64,000 nt of DNA from Comamonas testosteroni (GTDB taxonomy: Bacteria > Pseudomonadota > Gammaproteobacteria > Burkholderiales > Burkholderiaceae_C): contig NZ_CP129672.1 in NCBI RefSeq assembly GCF_030505195.1, positions 5,242,501 to 5,306,500 on the forward strand. The letters are read 5' to 3'. The notes under the pieces are model-generated. The model saw nothing but the letters and a program-made list of their open reading frames with translations, had not been told where the DNA came from and did not search any database. The position numbers were made by a program, and so were the translations under genes. Positions 26,323-33,972 of the stretch are shown one piece after another. Numbering within the stretch: the stretch's first letter is position 1; each line of letters begins with the position of its first letter.

Positions 26323-27201
26323 TTACTTCAGCAAACCGGCGGACTTGGCGGCGGCTTCAATGCCGTCGTAGTTCTTGGAGTCGGTGGCGATGAACTTGGA
26401 GGCGCGCTGCAGGTCCATGATGGCCTTGTGCTCTGGCTTGCTGGGGTCCAGTGCCAGGAAGGCAGCGGTCAGCTTCTTGACGATGGTCGGGTCCAGGTCG
26501 CCGCGCACCGTCCAGTTGTAGTCAAAGTAGGTGGGCGTCGTGGCGAACACGCGTACCTTGCTGGTGTCCACCTTCTTGGATTCGACCAGCTTGTCCCACA
26601 CCGAGGTATTGAGCACGCCGGCCTCGGCCTTGCCTGCGGCCACAAAGGCCACTGTGGCGTCATGCGCGCCCGAGTAGGCCACGGTCTTGAAGTCTTTTTC
26701 GGGATTCAGGCCGTCCTGCTGCAGGAAGAAGCGCGGCATCAGGCTGCCCGAAGTGGATGAAGGGGCGCCGAAGGCAAAGGTCTTGCCCTTGAGGTCGGCC
26801 AGCGACTTGATGGCAGGGTCGGCCGTGATGAACTTGCTGGTGAAGACTGCATCCTCGGCTCGCTGCACGATAGGGATGGCCGTGCCATTGGTGCGGATCT
26901 TGGCCTGCACATAGGTGAAGCCGCCCAGCCAGGCCAGGTCCAGCTTGCGGGTGGCCAGAGACTCGACCACGGCCGCGTAGTCGGAGACGGGGGTGAAGAC
27001 CACCTTCATGCCGGTGGCTTGCGAGAGGTATTCGCCCAGGGGCTTGAACTTGCGCTGCAGCTCGGTCGGTGCCTCGTCAGGAATGGCCGAGACGCGCAGC
27101 ACGGCGGGGGTGTCTGCATGCGCTGCGGACAGCAAGGAGGAGGCGAGAGCTGCCACGGCCAAGCCGCGCAGCGCCTGGCGGCGAGCGAAAGAGTGCGTCA
27201 T
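26323..27201 (-). CDS. PhnD-like ABC transporter substrate-binding protein (phosphonate or selenate type)
   Basis: A 292-residue periplasmic binding protein. The signal peptide runs MTHSFARRQALRGLAVAALASSLLSAAHA with cleavage near residue 29, possibly twin-arginine. The mature part (AVLRVSAIPDEAPTELQRKFKPLGEYLSQ, then DLAWLGGFTYVQAK) belongs to the PhnD/SsuA/TauA-like group. The APDE/IPDEAPTEL beginning reminds me of the subgroup annotated as putative selenate-binding proteins, so phosphonate is not the only candidate. It is first in the phnD-phnC-phnE operon, as is usual. Confidence 0.85.
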   Translation of the reverse strand: MTHSFARRQALRGLAVAALASSLLSAAHADTPAVLRVSAIPDEAPTELQRKFKPLGEYLSQATGMKVVFTPVSDYAAVVESLATRKLDLAWLGGFTYVQAKIRTNGTAIPIVQRAEDAVFTSKFITADPAIKSLADLKGKTFAFGAPSSTSGSLMPRFFLQQDGLNPEKDFKTVAYSGAHDATVAFVAAGKAEAGVLNTSVWDKLVESKKVDTSKVRVFATTPTYFDYNWTVRGDLDPTIVKKLTAAFLALDPSKPEHKAIMDLQRASKFIATDSKNYDGIEAAAKSAGLLK

Positions 27202-27370
27202 TAAGTGCTCCGTTCAAAAAGCCACCGCCGTCCGGATACACGGCGGTTTAGTAGGTCGCAAGCGTTTGGCTTGCGGCGAATGGGAACCCATAGGCGGTAC
27301 ACCGACCGCTGGCGCTTATTGTTACGTAATTGAGAAACCCTGGGCGCAGTCTTTGCTTGATTTAAATAGC

Positions 27371-27395
27371 AAAAAGCCCCGTGGGGACGGGGCTT
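27371..27395 (-). terminator. intrinsic terminator of the choice-of-anchor-I gene
   Basis: AAGCCCCGT (27374-27382) and ACGGGGCTT (27387-27395) pair around a GGGG loop. Read leftward, the stem is followed by a TTTTT run (27375-27371). It closes the minus-strand gene that ends at 27426 and insulates the ABC operon. Confidence 0.85.
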
Positions 27396-27425
27396 GGCAT
27401 GAAAGCGACTGCTTGTCTGCAGGTT

Positions 27426-29402
27426 TCAATATTGCACATTGAGCTGGTAGATGGCCGTGGTGCCGCTGACCTCGTTGCCCACCATCAGTAGCGGCTTGCC
27501 GTTGGGCGACTTGGCTGCGGAAATGAAGTGCAGGCCTTCGGGGCCCAGATCACCCACATCGCTCAGAGCAGTGCCTGTCACCGGAGACTTGCTGTCAAAG
27601 CTGGCCGTCCAGTTCTCGCGAGTGTTCAGATAGTCGATCTGCTTGGGTGCCTTGGGATCGGTGATGTCGAACACTAGAATGCCGCCCATGCGTTCCAGGC
27701 CCACAAAGACAAAGGTCTTGGTGCCGATCTGGCCCACGGTCAGGCCTTCGGGCTCGGGACCCTTGGCGCTGCTGCGCGCATCGAGCCTGGCCGTTTCGTC
27801 ATGACCGGTGTTGAAGTAGGTGGCGCAGGCAATGTCACGTTTGGCGCCCAGCTTGCATTCGGGGCTGGCGATGAATTTTTCGATGGCCGCGCCAGAGTCC
27901 CAGACCTGCTTGCCCTTGGCATCCCAGATGGAGATGGAGCGACCTCCATAGGCATAGATCCTGTCATAGGTCAGATATCCCTTGCCGTCCTTGACGGGGT
28001 TGCCGCTGCTGTCTGTCTGGTAGCCCATGGTCCAGGTGACCTTGAGGCGGCCCAGTTTGTCGTCGTCGCGGCAGGTCTTGGGATCTGCGCCAACAGCGCC
28101 GCACCAGGCAAAGTTGGCGCCATTCAGATAGGCGCCGCTGGCCAGCCTGGCCAGATGGGCGGGCAGGTCGTCGCCCGCACGGCGCAGAAAGCCGTCCTTG
28201 TGCACCAGATGCTTGATGCGCCACTCTTCCACAAAACCCTTGGTCACATCGCCTGCCGAAGCCGGGGTGCCGTTCGTCTTGTCGGCGGCCGTGCCGAAAT
28301 AGCTCTTGTTGCCTTCACCCCAGGCGCGTGCATCGCCTTCATTGGCCGTGACCAGATAGGTTGCCCCGTCGGCGGCCTTGTAGGCGGCGATGGAGTCAGG
28401 CTGGAACATGCCGAAGACGTTGGGGGCCTGGGCGATGTCGATGACCGGGCTCTTGCCGTCACTGTCAGCGAAGTCCAGCTCGTTGCCAATGGCGCCATGA
28501 TCCTTGTAGCCCAGTGCCACCACATCGGTCACGGTGGCGCTGGCAATGTCCACAATCGCCAGCGCATTGTTTTCCTGCAGTGTCACCCAGGCCGTCTTGC
28601 CGTCGGGGGCCACGGCGATGTATTCGGGCTCCAGGTCGTTGGCCACTGCGGCCGTTCCCAGGCCGTCTGCGGTCGGGCCGAAGATGCGCACGCCCTTGGC
28701 CAGCAACTGCGCCTTCTGGCTGTTGAAGGCCTTGAAGTCGGCAGTGCGAGCCACAGGCTTGGCGGGCGCGCTCACGTCGATCACACTGATCGAGCCTTCG
28801 GGGTCCATCTGGTAGTCATCGCTGGGCTCGCCCTCGTTGGCGACCACAATGGTCTTGCCGTCGGGGGTGAAGGTCAGCATATCGGGCAGGGCGCCCACGG
28901 GCACTTCGGCGATCACGCCGAGCTTGTCGGCGTCATAGATGACGACCATGCCCTTGTCCGTCTTGACCGATGCCTGCACGGCTGCAGCCACCAGGCCTCC
29001 ATGCACGGCCACGCTGTTGATCGAGGCCCCCGCACCCAGCGATAGCTTGGTGGCGTCCAGGCTGGCGAGCATGCGCGGTGCGGCAGGGTTGCTCATGTCC
29101 AGCACATCCAGCGCACCTTTCTGGGCGTTGACCACAAAGCCACGCTTGGTGACGGGATCGAAAGCCGTAATTTCAGCGGCGCTCTGCAAGAAGATGCCCG
29201 ACTGATAGCTGCCGATCTTTTCAAGCAGGAGCGAGACAGGCGTCTTCTCGGGTTCGGGGGCCGGTGTCGGGACTTCGGGGTTCGGAGCAGGCGCTGGGGT
29301 GGTGCTGTTCGTGTTGTTGTCGTCACCACCGCAGGCGGCCAGGGCGGCGGCTGCGATCAGGGAAATCAGAAGAGGTTGGCGCAAGGCAAGTGCAGATGTC
29401 AT
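27426..29402 (-). CDS. choice-of-anchor I family lipoprotein (beta-propeller-like)
   Basis: A 658-residue exported protein. The lipoprotein signal is PLLISLIAAAALAACGGDD, with the acylated Cys in LAAC at residue 24. A Pro/Thr-rich linker (TTPAPAPNPEVPTPAPEPE) follows. The remainder has WD/YVTN-like repeats (TFTPDGKTIVVANEGEPSDDYQMDPEGSISVIDV; YIAVAPDGKTAWVTLQENNALAIVDI; GPEPEGLTVGQIGTKTFVFVGLERMGGILVFDI), matching the choice-of-anchor I / surface glycoprotein family. Its function is unknown; some relatives are linked to phosphatase activity. The start was chosen for the lipoprotein signal; the frame extends 30 codons upstream. It is followed by an intrinsic terminator and is transcribed alone. 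Confidence 0.85.
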   Translation of the reverse strand: MTSALALRQPLLISLIAAAALAACGGDDNNTNSTTPAPAPNPEVPTPAPEPEKTPVSLLLEKIGSYQSGIFLQSAAEITAFDPVTKRGFVVNAQKGALDVLDMSNPAAPRMLASLDATKLSLGAGASINSVAVHGGLVAAAVQASVKTDKGMVVIYDADKLGVIAEVPVGALPDMLTFTPDGKTIVVANEGEPSDDYQMDPEGSISVIDVSAPAKPVARTADFKAFNSQKAQLLAKGVRIFGPTADGLGTAAVANDLEPEYIAVAPDGKTAWVTLQENNALAIVDIASATVTDVVALGYKDHGAIGNELDFADSDGKSPVIDIAQAPNVFGMFQPDSIAAYKAADGATYLVTANEGDARAWGEGNKSYFGTAADKTNGTPASAGDVTKGFVEEWRIKHLVHKDGFLRRAGDDLPAHLARLASGAYLNGANFAWCGAVGADPKTCRDDDKLGRLKVTWTMGYQTDSSGNPVKDGKGYLTYDRIYAYGGRSISIWDAKGKQVWDSGAAIEKFIASPECKLGAKRDIACATYFNTGHDETARLDARSSAKGPEPEGLTVGQIGTKTFVFVGLERMGGILVFDITDPKAPKQIDYLNTRENWTASFDSKSPVTGTALSDVGDLGPEGLHFISAAKSPNGKPLLMVGNEVSGTTAIYQLNVQY

Positions 29403-29934
29403 TGAGAGTTTGGCAGGTGCAGGAAGAAAACTACGATTTGTAACCAGCCTGTGTTTCATCGCTGTGAAACCGATTCGTGGTCTTTGCACCACAGGCCCTG
29501 CAAACCGCTTGGCAGTTGCTATACCAAGCCAATAAACTCGCCAGCCTTTACCCCACTTGCGTTATCCGCTCTCATTTTCGAGGTGCACCATGTCCTGCCA
29601 GATTCGTTTGCGCTAAACGACTTCGCCACACGCTGATCTTTCAGGTGTGCGCTGCGGTATGGACTTATCGGCCCCCTGAGGCGCATGGCCCGGGTGGCCT
29701 GCCGCCCCAAAGGGGCATTTCTTCACGATGGGCAAGCCCTTGCCCGGCGTTTGCGATCGGGCTCGAGCCCCGGTCCCGCGCTTTTCCACTCTCTGAATCC
29801 CGGCCTGCCCTTTGCTCGGCGGCCAGGTGCTTTTGTCTTCGCCCGATGGTGGCGGCGAGTGCCGCTTTCGTTGTCCTTGGTTTGTCTGCCACGTCTTTTG
29901 GCGCGTGGCTTATTCCCTTTTTGGAAAGCACAAC
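29403..29934. other. 532-base intergenic region with inverted repeats upstream of the RNA repair genes
   Basis: No convincing gene. From 29672 it contains CCCCCTGAGGCGC, the same opening as the three-copy structured repeat, and then three GC-rich inverted repeats: GCCCC/GGGGC with AAA loop (29704-29716), GGGCAAG/CTTGCCC (29730-29745) and GGGCTCGAGCCC (29759-29770). It may be a diverged, longer relative of the repeat. It also has to hold the promoters of the divergent lipoprotein and RNA ligase genes, which I could not pin down. Confidence 0.5.
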
Positions 29935-30771
29935 ATGACTACTTCCCATTTATTCAATCTGGAGATTCTCAAATATCCGCGCACGCCGCATCTGCGTGGC
30001 TCGCGGCTGCAGGTCGGTGATCAGGCCGATGCCGTGTCCTATGAAGCACTGGCCGGCCGGCATATCGTGGTCGAGGAAAAGCTCGACGGCGCCAATGCGG
30101 CGCTGAGCTTTGGCGCCGACGGCAGTTTGCTGCTGCAGTCGCGCGGCCACTATCTGCAAGCCGATCAGATGGGCGGGCGCGAGCGTCAGTTCAACGCCTG
30201 CAAGCAATGGGCCCGAGCCCATGAAAGCGCGCTGATGGCGCTGCTGGACGATCGCTATGTGATGTATGGCGAATGGCTGTATGCCAAGCACTCGCTGTAC
30301 TACGACGCGTTGCCGCACTGGTTTTGCGAGTTCGACATCTGGGACCGCGTGGCGCAGCAGTTTCTGGATACGCCGCAGCGTCATGCGCTGCTGGACAGTG
30401 TGCCCGTGGTGTCCGTGCCTGTGCTCTACGCCGGTATCGCACCGAGACGCATGCAGGATTTGCTGGCATTGCTGGCACCGTCCCTGGGGCGAAGCGCTCG
30501 CTGGAAGGCGGTGTTCGAGGATCAGGTGCAAAGGCAGAAGCTGGATCTGCCGCTGGCTTGGCGCCAGACCGACAGATCCGAACTTGCCGAAGGTCTGTAT
30601 ATCAAGGTCGAGGAGAACGGCCAGACCGTGGAGCGTTACAAGTTCGTGCGCTCCGACTTTGTGCAGGTGATCCTGGAATCGGGCTCGCACCACAGCGAGC
30701 GGCCCATCGTCGCCAACGGTCTGCGTGCAGGTGTCGATATCTTTGCCAGCAAGATTCAAAAAAGCTGGTGA
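29935..30771 (+). CDS. ATP-dependent RNA ligase (T4 Rnl2-like nucleotidyltransferase)
   Basis: A 278-residue covalent nucleotidyltransferase of the RNA ligase type. Motif I is EKLDG with the predicted AMP-accepting Lys49; motif III is YGEWLYA (111-117), IIIa is FCEFDIWD (130-137), motif IV is EGLYIK (219-224) and motif V is YKFVRSDF (235-242). No OB-fold or DNA-ligase zinc or BRCT domain is present, which argues for RNA rather than DNA ligation. The ATG at 29935 is chosen because the upstream open part has no motifs. The next gene, an end-healing HD-Pnk-like enzyme, makes a break-sealing pair. Confidence 0.88.
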   Translation: MTTSHLFNLEILKYPRTPHLRGSRLQVGDQADAVSYEALAGRHIVVEEKLDGANAALSFGADGSLLLQSRGHYLQADQMGGRERQFNACKQWARAHESALMALLDDRYVMYGEWLYAKHSLYYDALPHWFCEFDIWDRVAQQFLDTPQRHALLDSVPVVSVPVLYAGIAPRRMQDLLALLAPSLGRSARWKAVFEDQVQRQKLDLPLAWRQTDRSELAEGLYIKVEENGQTVERYKFVRSDFVQVILESGSHHSERPIVANGLRAGVDIFASKIQKSW

Positions 30772-30785
30772 GGCTTGTCCAACAA

Positions 30786-30803
30786 GCGCTGATAGCTATC
30801 AAA
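30786..30803. repeat. 18-base repeat shared with 38917-38934
   Basis: GCGCTGATAGCTATCAAA occurs here and again at 38917-38934. Both copies lie 24-41 bases upstream of a start codon, downstream of another gene on the same strand. TGATAGCTATCA inside it is a 12-base palindrome. Confidence 0.8.
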
Positions 30804-30844
30804 GCCGTGGCTTTCATGAAGAGGCTGCGGTGAAAGGAGAACTT

Positions 30845-31990
30845 ATGTGGAGTTGGAAACAGATCGCGGCCCTGGTGCCGCATTCCACTCACGACTCGGT
30901 GGACTGGGCGGCCTGCCTGGACGCCTTCCCGCAACTGGAGCTGGCCAAGACCACGCCGCAAGACCCTGTCTACCATGCCGAAGGCGATGTCTGGACGCAT
31001 ACGCAGATGGTGGTGAGCGAACTGCTGCAGGATGGCGACTATACGGGGCTCACCAACGAGGAGCGCGAGACGGTCTTTCTGGCCGCGCTGCTGCACGATG
31101 TCGCCAAGTGCTCGACCACGCAGATCGCCGACGACGGCCGCATCTCGCAACCGGGCCACTCACGTCGGGGGGCGCTGGATGCGCGGCTCATGCTCTGGGA
31201 GGCTGGCACGCCCGTGTCCCTGCGCGAGGCGGTCTGCCGCCTGATTGCAGTGCATCAGGTGCCGTTCTTTGCCTTTGCCGATTCGCGCCGAGGCGTCTCG
31301 CCCGAGTTCATGGTCAGAGAGCTGTCCTGGCAGGTCGATCTGCATTTGCTGGTGCTACTGGCTCGTGCCGATATTCGCGGCCGCATCTGTCCCGATGTGG
31401 GCAATGTGCTGGTGAATATCGAGCTGTTCAGGGAGCTGGCGCTGGAAGAGGGCTGTTTGCGCAAGCCGCGAAGCTTTGCTTCGGCCGAGACGGCAGTGCG
31501 CTATTTCCGCGGTGCCGAGCTGCACCCGGACTACGCCTTGCACGAAGAGCCGGGCTCGCGCGTCATCGTCATGTGCGGTCTGCCAGCATCGGGCAAGAAC
31601 CACTGGGTGGTGCAGCATCATCCGGGCTTGCCCGTGGTGTCGTTTGACGATGCGCGCGCCGAGCTGGGCTTGCGCCATGGCGAGAACGAGGGCGCTGCTG
31701 CCCACCGAGCCGTGGACAAGGCCAAGAGCCTGCTGCGCGCCAAGGCTGCCTTCGTCTGGAACGCCACGCACCTGTCCAGGCAGATGCGTGGCAAGACGTT
31801 GGAGCTGTGCCTGGCCTATGGCGCACAGGTGGGGTTGGTGCATCTGGAGGCGAGCAGGCCCACTTTGCTGGCGCGCAACAGCAAGCGCGACACCACACTC
31901 GGCAATGCCGCATTGCTGGGCATGTTGCACCGATGGGAGGTGCCCTTGCCGACCGAGGCGCATGGGCTGCAACTGCTGGTCAACGAGTAG
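30845..31990 (+). CDS. HD-Pnk-type RNA end-healing enzyme: HD phosphoesterase plus P-loop polynucleotide kinase
   Basis: A 381-residue two-domain protein. Residues ~45-180 are an HD phosphohydrolase domain with His52, His84-Asp85 (LLHDVAK), His105 (GHSRRGA), His137 (HQVPFF) and Asp176 (RADIRG). Residues ~238-381 are a P-loop kinase of the AAA_33/Pnk type: CGLPASGKN (Lys251; the usual Ser/Thr after Lys is Asn), the acidic pair in VVSFDDAR, and the NATHLSRQMR motif. This order matches HD-Pnk enzymes known to remove 2',3'-cyclic phosphate and to phosphorylate 5'-OH ends. AAAGGAGAAC gives the ATG at 30845. It follows the RNA ligase by 73 bases. Confidence 0.87.
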   Translation: MWSWKQIAALVPHSTHDSVDWAACLDAFPQLELAKTTPQDPVYHAEGDVWTHTQMVVSELLQDGDYTGLTNEERETVFLAALLHDVAKCSTTQIADDGRISQPGHSRRGALDARLMLWEAGTPVSLREAVCRLIAVHQVPFFAFADSRRGVSPEFMVRELSWQVDLHLLVLLARADIRGRICPDVGNVLVNIELFRELALEEGCLRKPRSFASAETAVRYFRGAELHPDYALHEEPGSRVIVMCGLPASGKNHWVVQHHPGLPVVSFDDARAELGLRHGENEGAAAHRAVDKAKSLLRAKAAFVWNATHLSRQMRGKTLELCLAYGAQVGLVHLEASRPTLLARNSKRDTTLGNAALLGMLHRWEVPLPTEAHGLQLLVNE

Positions 31991-32003
31991 CTCAAGCCAA
32001 AAC

Positions 32004-32035
32004 AAAAAGGGCCTGGAAATTTCCAGGCCCTTTTT
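32004..32035. terminator. strong bidirectional intrinsic terminator
   Basis: AAAAAGGGCCTGGAAA (32004-32019) is exactly complementary to TTTCCAGGCCCTTTTT (32020-32035), a perfect 32-base palindrome with T-runs on both strands. It separates the HD-Pnk gene from the convergent MFS gene. Confidence 0.92.
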
Positions 32036-32053
32036 TGTCGCGAGATGGCGGAT

Positions 32054-33292
32054 TCATGGCCGCTGCATGGCTTGCTGGTAGCCCTTGGGATTGAAGCGTG
32101 TCACCAGCAGGCAGACCAGTGCGGCTACGCCGGCCTGATAGAGCCAGCCGGCCGTCCAGTTGCCGCTGATCTGGTGCAGTTGCGCCATGACCAGAGGGGC
32201 CAGTGCTGCAAGGATGAAGCCGCCGCCCTGCATCAGCGAGTTCAGCGCGCCGGCCTGTGTGGGTGAAGGCAGATGGTCCAATGCCACCAGCATGAAGAGC
32301 GAAAAGCAGCCTCCCAGGCCCAGGCCCAGCACGATGGCATTGAGTGTGGGCATGGCGTCGGGCCAGAGCCCGAGGCCCGCAAAGCCGATGATCTGCAGTA
32401 GCAAGGCCAGCATGAGCCAGCGGCGACGGTCCAGGCTGCGGCGCGCGAGAGCGGGCATGGCCAGTGCCGATGCGGCCTGCGCAATGGACAGAATGGCCAG
32501 CAGCGAGCCGCTTTGCGTGGCCGTCCAGCCATGGGTTTGATAGAACGGAGCGAGCCAGGCAACGGTGGAGCCATAACCGCCGTTCATCAGGCCAAAGCTG
32601 ATCAGCAGCAGCCAGGTGCGGCCACGGCGCAGCAGCCAGCCGGTGTCGCTGTCGCTGTTGGCCTGTACCAGGGGCGCGGAGGGCATACGGGCAACGGGCT
32701 CGTGCATCAGGGTCAGCGCATGCCAAGCCAGCGGCAATGCCAGCAGCACCGGAATGGCCCAGATGGCCAGCGAAGCCTGCCAGCTCAGACCCAGCTGCAT
32801 GGCCACGGGCGAAAGCTGGGCGCTGAGCGCGCCGCCGCCCATGAGTGCAGCCGAATACAGGCCCATCATGGGCGCCACGTTGTGGGGAGACTGGCGCTTG
32901 ATGAGTCCCGGCAGAATGCTTTGCGCCAGCGCCACGCCCGCGCCGCACAGGCCGGCCGTGACGATCAGCAGACTGCCGGTGGCGGCACCTGCAGGCGTCA
33001 GGCGCAGGGCGCAGCCCAGCGCAATCAGCAGCAGCGATGCGCAGATGGCGGCGCGCGCGCCCCAGCGTCGCAGGGCCGTGGGAGCAAGCCAGCCGCCAAT
33101 GCCCATCAGCGCCATGGGTAGCAGCGTGAGCCAGGAAAAGCTGCGCAAATCCATGCCCGTGGCCTGTTGTATGGTCGGGGCCAAGGGGCCTGGAGCCGTC
33201 AGAAAAGGACGCAGATTGATGGTGACCAGTATCACCACGCCCAGCCACAACAATGGCGGCATGCGGTGCGTTCGGGAAGATGTCGATGTCAT
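32054..33292 (-). CDS. CynX/NimT-family MFS transporter
   Basis: A 412-residue membrane protein with about twelve hydrophobic segments. The ILVTINLRPFLTAPGPLAPTIQ segment near residue 22, with asparagine-leucine-arginine-proline, is characteristic of the CynX/NimT (YeaN) group, which includes exporters of nitroimidazoles and possibly cyanate importers. The start ATG at 33292 gives the usual length. Substrate unknown; the deaminase gene upstream on the same strand is 66 bases away and could be co-transcribed. Confidence 0.85.
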   Translation of the reverse strand: MTSTSSRTHRMPPLLWLGVVILVTINLRPFLTAPGPLAPTIQQATGMDLRSFSWLTLLPMALMGIGGWLAPTALRRWGARAAICASLLLIALGCALRLTPAGAATGSLLIVTAGLCGAGVALAQSILPGLIKRQSPHNVAPMMGLYSAALMGGGALSAQLSPVAMQLGLSWQASLAIWAIPVLLALPLAWHALTLMHEPVARMPSAPLVQANSDSDTGWLLRRGRTWLLLISFGLMNGGYGSTVAWLAPFYQTHGWTATQSGSLLAILSIAQAASALAMPALARRSLDRRRWLMLALLLQIIGFAGLGLWPDAMPTLNAIVLGLGLGGCFSLFMLVALDHLPSPTQAGALNSLMQGGGFILAALAPLVMAQLHQISGNWTAGWLYQAGVAALVCLLVTRFNPKGYQQAMQRP

Positions 33293-33358
33293 GAAGCTCG
33301 GGGGCTGGCTGCGCTGCGGCGCGCCGGTGTGTTGTTATGGCTTTGGCGGCAACGAGGA

Positions 33359-33832
33359 TCAGGCGGCGGGCCAGGCCTCATCCCCATAGAGCTGGGCCGC
33401 GCGGATGCCTGTGTCGATGCGGGTGATGGGCAGCGGCGGCGGCGTCAGCGACAGGCGCAGGCGCTGGTACGTGCTCTCGCTGGATAGACCATAGGGCGCT
33501 GCGTCTTGGTTGTCGAAGGCGAAGAACACCTGCTCGGCACCATTCATGACCAGGGCTGCCAGGCACATGGGGCAGGGGTGGCCGCTGGCATAGATGGACA
33601 TGCCCGCCAGGCTGGGGTTGGCGCGCTGCTGCGTGCCCGAGCGTATGGCCTGCATTTCGGCATGGGTGCTGGGGTCGTGGCTGGCCATGATTTCGTTGAC
33701 GCCGGTGGCAACGACTTCATTTCCCTGGGCGAGCACGGCGCCGAATGGACGGCCGCCGTTGAGGCGGTTGGCATGGGCCAGGTCCACGGCCAGGCGCATC
33801 AGTTGTTGTGGGGTGGCGGAAGTTGGGCTCAT
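33359..33832 (-). CDS. nucleobase/nucleoside deaminase (guanine/cytosine type)
   Basis: A 157-residue zinc-dependent deaminase of the CDA fold. The zinc site is His57 with proton-shuttling Glu59 (THAEMQAI) and Cys87/Cys90 (GHPCPMCLAAL). The N-terminal LMRLAVDLAHANRLNGGRPFGAVLA is typical of guanine deaminase-like members rather than tRNA-specific TadA, which has a different C-terminal part. The SLTPPPLPITRIDTG tail is shared by guanine-deaminase-type enzymes. Exact substrate not certain. Confidence 0.86.
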   Translation of the reverse strand: MSPTSATPQQLMRLAVDLAHANRLNGGRPFGAVLAQGNEVVATGVNEIMASHDPSTHAEMQAIRSGTQQRANPSLAGMSIYASGHPCPMCLAALVMNGAEQVFFAFDNQDAAPYGLSSESTYQRLRLSLTPPPLPITRIDTGIRAAQLYGDEAWPAA

Positions 33833-33972
33833 GACTATGAAAGATATGGCGGCGAGCGCTGGATGCTTGAGGCATCAGCGTCGAGGTATTGCGTTTGAAA
33901 GGCGCGGCGGCGCACGGCGCCGTGCAGCGTACACCCGCAGGGCCATGCAGCTACCTGTCTGGAGAGCAAAGC

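Noticed and set aside
32004..32035. A perfect 32-base palindrome as a possible mobile-element end or operator
   Set aside because: It lies between convergent genes and has T-runs on both strands, which is explained by a bidirectional terminator.
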